Origin: CAYRIF01 sp964424205
Lineage (GTDB): Bacteria > Bacteroidota > Bacteroidia > Cytophagales > Cyclobacteriaceae
Direction of reading: 5' to 3'
Length of the DNA stretch: 6,216 nucleotides
Assembly: GCA_964424205.1 (NCBI GenBank)
Contig: CAYRIF010000232.1
Coordinates: forward strand, 1-6,216
Part shown: positions 1 through 5,059 of the stretch, piece after piece
How positions within the stretch are numbered: position 1 is the stretch's first letter
Layout: each line of letters starts with the position of its first letter
The notes under the pieces: generated by a model
Seen by the model: the letters and a program-made list of their open reading frames with translations, nothing else
Databases searched by the model: none
Told to the model about the DNA's origin: nothing
Program-made: the position numbers and the translations under genes

Positions 1-677
1 CGGGATTTCCGATGGTAACCACCAAAAAAGTGCATTTGAAATCCATTATCCATGAGTTACTTTGGTTTTTGAAAGGAGATACTAATATTAAGTATTTGAA
101 AGAGAATGGAGTGAGAATTTGGGATGAGTGGGCAGACGAGGACGGAAACCTCGGACCTGTCTATGGTTACCAGTGGCGAAGTTGGCCTACTGCTGCTGGC
201 AAACATATAGATCAAATTACCCAAGTAATTGACCAAATCAAGAACAACCCAAATTCCAGAAGACATATAGTAAGCGCATGGAACGTTTCAGCAATCGATG
301 ATATGGCATTGCCACCATGTCATATGTTCTTTCAGTTTTATGTGGCTGACGGGAAATTGTCTTGCCAGTTATACCAGCGCTCTGCCGATATATTTTTAGG
401 GGTGCCATTTAATATTGCATCATATGCATTGTTGACGATGATGATGGCGCAGGTGTGTGGTTTAGAAGCAGGGGATTTTGTACATACTTTCGGCGATGCA
501 CATTTATACTCAAATCATATGGAACAAGTGGAATTGCAGCTTTCACGTGATATTAAGCCACTCCCTACCATGAAGTTAAATCCTGACATTAAAAATATAT
601 TTGATTTTACCTATGCCGACTTTACGCTCGAAAATTATGACCCTCATCCTTTGATAAGGGGGAAGGTGGCAGTTTAA
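1..677 (+). CDS. thyA: Thymidylate synthase, 5'-truncated by window edge
   Basis: Converts dUMP to dTMP using 5,10-methylenetetrahydrofolate, in the cytoplasm; this is the de novo source of thymine for DNA. The reading frame is open from base 3, and the codons before the first ATG (position 12) read Gly-Phe-Pro, matching the GFPxVTTK stretch of the family, so that Met is internal and about 40 N-terminal residues lie upstream of the window. Against E. coli ThyA the visible part aligns without gaps through the active site. The catalytic Cys146 is in PPCHMFFQFYV (codon 318-320). Glu58 (SIIHELLWFL), Trp80 (RIWDEWAD), the Arg126/127 pair (NSRRHIVSAWN), Arg166 and Asp169 (YQRSADIFLG), Asn177 (PFNIASYALL) and His207/Tyr209 (FGDAHLYSNH) are all present. 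It ends in DPHPLIRGKVAV, equivalent to the E. coli C-terminus, so the 3' end is intact. No folA follows, although it often does. Identification is very secure. Confidence 0.98.
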   Translation, partial: GFPMVTTKKVHLKSIIHELLWFLKGDTNIKYLKENGVRIWDEWADEDGNLGPVYGYQWRSWPTAAGKHIDQITQVIDQIKNNPNSRRHIVSAWNVSAIDDMALPPCHMFFQFYVADGKLSCQLYQRSADIFLGVPFNIASYALLTMMMAQVCGLEAGDFVHTFGDAHLYSNHMEQVELQLSRDIKPLPTMKLNPDIKNIFDFTYADFTLENYDPHPLIRGKVAV

Positions 678-704
678 TTATGGATAAAAATGCCTTAAAT
701 CCTG

Positions 705-719
705 AGATATACTATATCT
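705..719. repeat. 15-bp perfect inverted repeat after thyA
   Basis: The sequence reads AGATATA-C-TATATCT, a perfect dyad with 7-bp arms around one base, 28 bp beyond the thyA stop. It has no T-run after it and is very AT-rich, so it is a poor intrinsic terminator. It could be a protein-binding dyad upstream of the toxin-antitoxin promoter, or chance in AT-rich DNA. Confidence 0.35.
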
Positions 720-726
720 TGAGATT

Positions 727-747
727 GTAGTTTAGTGAAAAAACTAC
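727..747. repeat. Hairpin-forming inverted repeat (7-bp arms)
   Basis: GTAGTTT (727-733) and AAACTAC (741-747) are perfect complements separated by 7 bases, so RNA could form a 7-bp stem with a 7-nt loop. It lies 49 bp past the thyA stop and 24 bp before the -7 element of the next gene. It may help end thyA transcription, but no T-tract follows and the stem has few GC pairs, so a terminator call is weak. Confidence 0.3.
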
Positions 748-750
748 TAT

Positions 751-768
751 TAGAATTAGCTAGAATTC
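751..768. promoter_or_regulatory. Possible operator just upstream of TA -7 element
   Basis: TAGAATT occurs twice (751-757 and 761-767), spaced 10 bp apart, about one helical turn. Within the same stretch GAATT (753-757) and AATTC (764-768) form an inverted repeat. The site occupies the spacer directly upstream of the TATATTTG element at 771, where a repressor of a self-regulated toxin-antitoxin operon would bind. Binding is inferred only; the antitoxin shows no DNA-binding domain that I recognise. Confidence 0.25.
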
Positions 769-770
769 GT

Positions 771-778
771 TATATTTG
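771..778 (+). promoter_or_regulatory. Bacteroidota-type -7 promoter element for TA operon
   Basis: TATATTTG matches the Bacteroidota -7 consensus TAnnTTTG exactly. No convincing -33 TTTG/TTG box is seen 19-21 bp upstream, only a weak TTAG-like sequence near 750. Transcription would start around 784-786, giving a leader of about 14 nt to the ATG at 799. This placement argues against the in-frame TTG at 781 as the antitoxin start, because that codon would lie upstream of the transcript. Confidence 0.45.
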
Positions 779-798
779 GATTGGTTAAAATACATAAC

Positions 799-969
799 AT
801 GGTAAAAACTATTAAAAAAGGAGCAAGTAAAACACAGATTAGGGAGGTGTTAAAAAAAATACAGACAAGGTCGTTTGTGGGATTTGATGCTTATAGATTT
901 TGTGGGATTTTAAAGCTTAAGGAAAGCCCTCTTGAGATTCAAAAGAGAATGAGAGATGAATGGGAATAG
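799..969 (+). CDS. Antitoxin partner of PIN-domain toxin
   Basis: A 56-residue, highly charged protein whose gene overlaps the PIN toxin by 14 bp, the arrangement of a type II toxin-antitoxin operon in which the antitoxin comes first and neutralises the RNase by direct binding. The N-terminal half (MVKTIKKGASKTQIREVLKK) is basic and probably helical. The C-terminal half has an FDAYRFCGILKLKESPLEIQ core and ends in KRMRDEWE. This ending is typical, from my recollection, of small Bacteroidota antitoxins next to PIN genes; such C-terminal tails usually wrap the toxin and block its active site. An in-frame TTG at 781 would add six residues, but the likely -7 element (771-778) puts the transcript start downstream of it, so ATG 799 is preferred. 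No ribbon-helix-helix, AbrB or Phd motif is evident, so its DNA-binding role and family are uncertain. Its function rests mainly on context. Confidence 0.75.
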   Translation: MVKTIKKGASKTQIREVLKKIQTRSFVGFDAYRFCGILKLKESPLEIQKRMRDEWE

Positions 970-1327
970 GCTATTATTAGATACCAATATCATTTTATAT
1001 CTCTTGGGTGGAGATCAGACTTTGGCTGAAATTTTGAAAGGAAAAAGACCTTATGTTTCTTTTATAACAGGATTAGAGCTTTATTGTTTTACAAAGCTTT
1101 CTAATGCTGAGAAGTCCAACATTAAAAATGTACTATCCCAATGTTCCATAATAGATATTAATGAAGGAATTAAAGAAAAAACAATAGAAATACGCCAAAA
1201 ATTTAATGTGAAATTGCCCGATAGTATCATTGCAGGAACATTTTTGTATCTAGATATACCGTTAATTAGTGCCGATAAAGGATTTGCAAATATTGATATC
1301 ATGAGTTTTTTGTATTACGAGAAATAG
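956..1327 (+). CDS. PIN-domain toxin, VapC-like ribonuclease
   Basis: A 123-residue single-domain PIN protein, close to the usual VapC length. PIN toxins are Mg2+/Mn2+-dependent endoribonucleases that cut tRNA, rRNA or mRNA and stop translation unless the antitoxin is bound. The four conserved acidic positions are visible: Asp9 in RLLLDTNIILYLL, Glu41 in FITGLELYCF, Asp89 in LPDSIIAGTFLYLD, and Asp107 in PLISADKGF. All key residues are intact, so the toxin is predicted to be active. The ATG at 956 lies inside the antitoxin's last codons in another frame, implying translational coupling. The substrate RNA cannot be told from sequence, and I give no gene symbol because vapC is a family label rather than a proven orthology here. 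The module sits between thyA and an ATPase gene in AT-rich DNA, consistent with horizontal acquisition. Confidence 0.9.
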   Translation: MNGNRLLLDTNIILYLLGGDQTLAEILKGKRPYVSFITGLELYCFTKLSNAEKSNIKNVLSQCSIIDINEGIKEKTIEIRQKFNVKLPDSIIAGTFLYLDIPLISADKGFANIDIMSFLYYEK

Positions 1328-1407
1328 CTGTCCTTACATATACTGCTTTGTACTGAGCGTAAAACACAAAATCACATTTGCTTAATGGGAAGTACTAATT
1401 CTAAATT

Positions 1408-1452
1408 GCTAATCATCCACATCCTCACTTCATGGAAGTATATTACTACTTG
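1408..1452 (+). repeat. 45-bp direct repeat, copy 1 (upstream of ATPase)
   Basis: Begins GCTAATCATCCACATCC and ends TATTACTACTTG. It matches 2787-2831 at 44 of 45 positions; the only difference is T1447 against C2826. Allowing one inserted base, similarity extends five or six bases further left (TAAAT). The core includes ACTTC-ATG-GAAGT (1427-1439), a 5-bp dyad, and an overlapping AAGTA (1436-1440)/TACTT (1447-1451) pair. It lies in the 248-bp gene-free stretch 1328-1575. The rest of that stretch shows no ORF or clear terminator; its best promoter-like string is TATTTTTTG at 1489-1497, one base longer than the -7 consensus. Confidence 0.95.
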
Positions 1453-1575
1453 ATTATGGTTAGTAATAAAAGTTGGAGATCAAACCTGTATTTTTTGTAT
1501 TGCAACGAATAAAATTGGTGGTTTCGTCTACATAATGACTTAATTAATGTAAATTGCGTCAATAAAATGATGTAA

Positions 1576-2718
1576 ATGATAAAAATCAATCGAATTATTG
1601 AGAAACAGGTTATTAGAAGTTTAAAACCTAATAAAGTAATTGTACTGGTTGGCCCTCGACGAGTTGGCAAGACTGTTTTGATTAATGATATTATTAAAAA
1701 CTTATCAGAGCCCCACCTACTTTTGACAGGAGAAGACTACAGAACTTTAGGTTTGCTTGAAAAAAGGAGTGTTCAAAATTATCGAAATCTAATGGGAGAA
1801 AAAAGATTATTGATTATAGATGAGGCTCAAAAAATTCCTGATATTGGGAATAAGTTAAAATTAATGATAGATCATATCGAAGGGTTGAAAATACTAATAA
1901 CAGGTTCGTCAGCTTTTGATATTGCCAATGCTACTGGTGAGCCGCTGACGGGAAGAAAAATAACTTATAATTTATACGCACTGTCTGAGGGGGAATTAAG
2001 TCAAGTAGAAAATATCATTGAGAAAAAGGATAACTTAGAGCAAAGATTGGTTTACGGAAACTATCCAGAATTAATTCACATAGCAGGGCAAGAGGAGAAG
2101 GCAGAATACCTCAGAGAGATAATCAATTCATATTTGCTAAAAGACATATTAGCATTTGAGAATATCCGGAACGCTGACAAAATATTTGATTTATTAAAAC
2201 TCATTTCATTTCAAATAGGAGGAGAGGTTTCTTTGCAGGAATTAGGCAGACAACTATCAATGAGCAAAAATACAGTGGAAAAATACCTTGATTTACTATC
2301 AAAGGTATTTGTTATTCACAAGTTAGGTGGGTTTAGTAAGAATTTAAGAAAAGAGATAACTAAAAATAGTCGATGGTATTTTTGTGATAATGGGTTGAGA
2401 AATCTATTGATAGCCAATGTCAATCCTATTGGAATGAGAAATGACATAGGAATGTTGTGGGAGAATTACATAATAAGCGAGCGGATTAAATTTCAGCGTT
2501 ACAATAAAATGATAGTAAATAATTATTTTTGGCGAACATATGACCAACAAGAAATCGATTGGGTTGAAGAAAGAGAAGGTAAATTATTTGCTTATGAATT
2601 TAAATGGAGCCCTAATAAAAAAGTAAAAGTTCCGGGGGCATGGAAAAAGGAATATAAAAATGCTGAGTTTACGGTTATACACCGGGATAATTATTTGGAT
2701 TGGGTGATGGGAAAATAA
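1576..2718 (+). CDS. AAA_14/DUF4143 family ATP-binding protein
   Basis: A 380-residue P-loop ATPase of the family with an N-terminal AAA_14 domain and C-terminal DUF4143 domain; the cellular role of these proteins is unknown. Residues 20-140 form the ATPase: Walker A GPRRVGKT (26-33), Walker B LLIIDEAQ (78-85) with catalytic Asp82-Glu83, a sensor-like ITGSSAFD (108-115), and the family's GRKITYNLYALSEGE segment (126-140). From about 160 comes DUF4143, starting YGNYPELI, with a winged-helix-like stretch VSLQELGRQLSMSKNTVEKY (218-237). The end carries a nuclease-fold-like signature, EIDWV (Asp328) followed by Glu341-Phe-Lys343, as in PD-(D/E)xK proteins. The length is normal and the frame intact. 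The start at 1576 is the first ATG in frame and gives the expected Met-Ile-x-Arg opening. It is monocistronic by layout, 248 bp after the PIN gene, and bracketed by 45-bp direct repeats. Base composition looks more AT-rich than in thyA or the efflux genes. Confidence 0.9.
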   Translation: MIKINRIIEKQVIRSLKPNKVIVLVGPRRVGKTVLINDIIKNLSEPHLLLTGEDYRTLGLLEKRSVQNYRNLMGEKRLLIIDEAQKIPDIGNKLKLMIDHIEGLKILITGSSAFDIANATGEPLTGRKITYNLYALSEGELSQVENIIEKKDNLEQRLVYGNYPELIHIAGQEEKAEYLREIINSYLLKDILAFENIRNADKIFDLLKLISFQIGGEVSLQELGRQLSMSKNTVEKYLDLLSKVFVIHKLGGFSKNLRKEITKNSRWYFCDNGLRNLLIANVNPIGMRNDIGMLWENYIISERIKFQRYNKMIVNNYFWRTYDQQEIDWVEEREGKLFAYEFKWSPNKKVKVPGAWKKEYKNAEFTVIHRDNYLDWVMGK

Positions 2719-2786
2719 TCTGGTAACGGTACTTTAGCGGTCAATTTCTAAATCAAAGTTATGTAATTAGTTATTTGTTTTTAAAT

Positions 2787-2831
2787 GCTAATCATCCACA
2801 TCCTCACTTCATGGAAGTATATTACCACTTG
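2787..2831 (+). repeat. 45-bp direct repeat, copy 2 (downstream of ATPase)
   Basis: Same orientation as copy 1 and identical except C2826 in place of T1447. It begins 68 bp after the ATPase stop and ends 6 bp before the putative -7 element of the serine dehydratase gene. The substitution weakens the AAGTA/TACTT pairing seen in copy 1 but leaves the ACTTC-ATG-GAAGT dyad intact. The remainder of the 172-bp gap 2719-2890 holds the promoter element and no ORF that I can support. Confidence 0.95.
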
Positions 2832-2837
2832 TAATTT

Positions 2838-2845
2838 TAGCTTTG
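2838..2845 (+). promoter_or_regulatory. Bacteroidota-type -7 element for serine dehydratase gene
   Basis: TAGCTTTG matches TAnnTTTG exactly, 45 bp before the ATG at 2891, predicting a leader of about 40 nt. The -33 position, roughly 2812-2819, falls inside repeat copy 2 and shows no TTTG box, so the promoter would be weak or activator-dependent if real. Confidence 0.4.
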
Positions 2846-2890
2846 CAACTGATGGTGATAATGTGTTAATATTGAATTAAAATATTTGAG

Positions 2891-3568
2891 ATGGCAGAAA
2901 AAAGCAGTGTATTTGATATGATTGGTCCAGTGATGATTGGTCCGTCAAGCTCACATACGGCAGGTGTGGTGAGAATAGCGCGGGCTGCCATTAGAGTTTT
3001 GGGAGCAAAACCAACAGAAGCAATGATCACATTTTATAATTCTTTTGCTAGAACTTACGAAGGGCATGGGAGTGACAAAGCGATATTGGCTGGGTTACTT
3101 GATTTCAAAACCGACGATGAGCGGATTAGAAATTCCTTTGAATTGGCGGAACAAGCAGGGCTGGAATATAAATTCAAATCAATAGGAAATGCTTCAACGA
3201 TGCACCCAAACACAATTAAGGTAAATTTAAAAAGTGAAGAAAAATCGATAGAGGTAATTGGTGAGAGCAGGGGAGGAGGCGTGATAAAAATTTCAGAAGT
3301 CAATGGCTTTAATGCTAACTTTACTGCGGCATTGCATACCTTGATTGTCATGGCAGAAGACGCAAAAGGGAGCATTGCTTTCATCGCAAATATATTGGCA
3401 CATGATGATAGTAACATTGCTACAATGACCGTGTCTAGAAAAGGAAAAAATGATTTGGCTTGTCTCGTGATTGAAATGGATTCAGGCTTGAGACCGGTGA
3501 CCTTGGAGTATTTGAAAAGTTCAAATTGGGTGAAAGAAGTGACGTATTTGCCAAATATTGATTTGTAA
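2891..3568 (+). CDS. sdaAB: L-serine dehydratase, iron-sulfur type, beta subunit
   Basis: Subunit of the [4Fe-4S] enzyme that deaminates L-serine to pyruvate and ammonia in the cytoplasm. The 225 residues match the usual beta-subunit length of about 220. The SDH-beta domain opens with SSVFDMIGPVMIGPSSSHTAG, whose GPSSSHTAG (17-25) is the family hallmark. It continues with GHGSDKAILAGLL (58-70), HPNT (105-108) and ESRGGG (125-130). Residues from about 149 to 221 form a regulatory ACT domain (HTLIVMAEDAKGSIAFIANI and onward), which in related enzymes binds serine and helps activation. The Fe-S cysteines reside in the alpha subunit (sdaAA), which is not adjacent: the next gene is a TolC homolog. 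Alpha must therefore be elsewhere in the genome for activity. TolC begins 29 bp after the stop, so co-transcription is possible although functionally unexpected. Confidence 0.95.
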   Translation: MAEKSSVFDMIGPVMIGPSSSHTAGVVRIARAAIRVLGAKPTEAMITFYNSFARTYEGHGSDKAILAGLLDFKTDDERIRNSFELAEQAGLEYKFKSIGNASTMHPNTIKVNLKSEEKSIEVIGESRGGGVIKISEVNGFNANFTAALHTLIVMAEDAKGSIAFIANILAHDDSNIATMTVSRKGKNDLACLVIEMDSGLRPVTLEYLKSSNWVKEVTYLPNIDL

Positions 3569-3597
3569 AGAAACTGAGAACAGGAAAAAATAATCAA

Positions 3598-5055
3598 ATG
3601 AATAAGAAACTAAAATATTACTTAATGATTTTCGGATTGATGATTAGCTTTTTTGGCTTTTCTCAAACAGAAGGGGCTAAAAAATGGACATTGAAAGAAT
3701 GTATTGATGAAGCCATGGCTAAAAATCTTTCGTTGCGACAAAGTCAATTGAACTTGCAAGACAGAAAAATATCGTTGAAAGAATCTAAGTTTAGCTTAGC
3801 ACCTTCGTTGAATGCAGGAGGAAACTATGGATTGAATTGGGGGCGTGGTATTGACCCGACTTCTAATTCATTTATTAATGAACGGATTGTATTTACCGGT
3901 TATAGTTTGAGCAGTTCGGTTAACTTGTTTTCTGGTTTTCAAAAGCAAAATACCATCAAGCAGAATAATTTGATGCTCAAGGCAAGCGAAAAAGATTTTG
4001 AATTTGAAAAAGATAATGTTACGCTTAATGTGATTTCACTTTATTTAAATGTTATTTTTAATAAAGAGTTGGCAACTAACAGCAGACTACAATATGAATC
4101 AACAGAAAAGCAATTAGAAAGAACAAAAATTTTGGTGGAAGTGGGTTCATTGCCTATTTCCAATTTGCTGAATTTACAATCGCAACTGGCCACCAACGAA
4201 TCAAGCTTAATTAATGCAGAAAATACACTTGGGTTTTCCATTTTGAATTTGAAGCAAGCATTACAAATTCCTGCCGCTGAGGGATTTGATGTGGTGGTTC
4301 CTGAACTCGATGTTGATAAAACCAATATTCTGGGATTGGATATGGAGGAGGTTTACAGAAATGCGTTGAATAGCCAACCTAATATTCAAAGTGCAGAATT
4401 GAATGTAGAGAGTTCGGTGAGAGGAGAGAAAATCGCCAAAGGCGCACGTTCCCCAAGGTTAAATTTAAGTGGAAATTTAGGGTCAAATTATTCTGATAGA
4501 CTTGATAGAGAAAGACCAATTATTGATGGAAATATCTCAGACATAGTTCCGATTGGTTATGTGGAAGGAACGAATCAAAATGTGCTGACCACAGTTAGTA
4601 AGCCTAACATAATTGGCACGGATAATAATTACAGCATTGGAGAGCAATTCGGTGATAATTTCAATCAATCGCTCACATTTCAATTAAGCATTCCAATATT
4701 CAATGGGTACAGCACGAGTTCAAATATCCAACGATCAAAGATACAAAGGCAACGGGCGGAAATCACAGCGAAGCAAGTCAAGCAAGGATTGAGACAAACC
4801 ATAGAGCAGGCATACAATGATGCACTGGCTGCAGCAAAAAATTATGATGCTTCGGAAAAGCAAGTTGCCGCTTTGGCGGAATCATTTAGAATGGCGAAGG
4901 AACAATTTGACTTAGGGGTTATCAATGACGTGGATTATAGAATTGCTGAAAACAATTTTTTTCAGGCAAAATCAGATTTAGTAAAAAATAAGTACAACTA
5001 CATATTCAAAACAAAAATATTGGACTTTTACCAAGGTAAATCACTAACTTTTTAA
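3598..5055 (+). CDS. TolC-family outer-membrane efflux channel
   Basis: A 485-residue outer-membrane factor that forms the trimeric exit duct of a tripartite efflux or type I secretion system. A Sec signal peptide is clear: MNKKLKYYLMIFGLM, a hydrophobic stretch, then GFSQ with cleavage expected near residue 22. The mature start KKWTLKECIDEAMAKNLSL is the typical OEP helix opening. The two structural OEP repeats are visible, each with a long helical stretch: VGSLPISNLLNLQSQLATNE (182-201) in the first and LGVINDVDYRIAENNFFQAK (439-458) in the second. Beta-barrel-like segments lie around 71-112 and 286-370 (NLFSGFQ; PIFNGYSTSSNIQR). The loop around 300-345 is longer and more polar than I expect for E. 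coli TolC. The adaptor gene starts 4 bp after the stop, so the pair forms one operon. The substrate cannot be deduced. Confidence 0.95.
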   Translation: MNKKLKYYLMIFGLMISFFGFSQTEGAKKWTLKECIDEAMAKNLSLRQSQLNLQDRKISLKESKFSLAPSLNAGGNYGLNWGRGIDPTSNSFINERIVFTGYSLSSSVNLFSGFQKQNTIKQNNLMLKASEKDFEFEKDNVTLNVISLYLNVIFNKELATNSRLQYESTEKQLERTKILVEVGSLPISNLLNLQSQLATNESSLINAENTLGFSILNLKQALQIPAAEGFDVVVPELDVDKTNILGLDMEEVYRNALNSQPNIQSAELNVESSVRGEKIAKGARSPRLNLSGNLGSNYSDRLDRERPIIDGNISDIVPIGYVEGTNQNVLTTVSKPNIIGTDNNYSIGEQFGDNFNQSLTFQLSIPIFNGYSTSSNIQRSKIQRQRAEITAKQVKQGLRQTIEQAYNDALAAAKNYDASEKQVAALAESFRMAKEQFDLGVINDVDYRIAENNFFQAKSDLVKNKYNYIFKTKILDFYQGKSLTF

Positions 5056-5059
5056 AACA

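Noticed and set aside
12..14. ATG at 12 as the real start of thyA
   Set aside because: The frame is open upstream and the preceding codons encode the conserved Gly-Phe-Pro; the family has about 40 more residues before this point.
680..730. 16-codon ORF starting 3 bp after the thyA stop (begins MDKNALNPEIYYI)
   Set aside because: It is too short, has no recognisable similarity and contains the 705-719 palindrome. It could be a gene remnant, but nothing in the sequence supports coding.
781..798. TTG at 781 as the antitoxin start
   Set aside because: It overlaps the region directly after the -7 element and would lie upstream of the predicted transcript start; ATG 799 fits better.
1345..1375. 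Terminator after the PIN gene
   Set aside because: TTTGT (1347-1351) and ACAAA (1366-1370) can pair, but the stem is only 5 bp of AT-rich sequence with a 14-nt loop and no T-run.
1408..2831. Integron gene cassette with attC sites
   Set aside because: The 45-bp repeats lack the RYYYAAC/GTTRRRY core sites and long imperfect stems of attC, and no integrase is visible.
1408..2831. CRISPR array or insertion sequence
   Set aside because: There are only two repeats, separated by over 1.3 kb and a gene. The repeats are direct rather than terminal inverted, and the enclosed gene is an ATPase of the AAA_14/DUF4143 type, not a transposase.
3055..3597. 180-codon open frame on the minus strand
   Set aside because: It lies fully antisense to the well-supported serine dehydratase beta gene and its translation shows no domain; it is a shadow frame.
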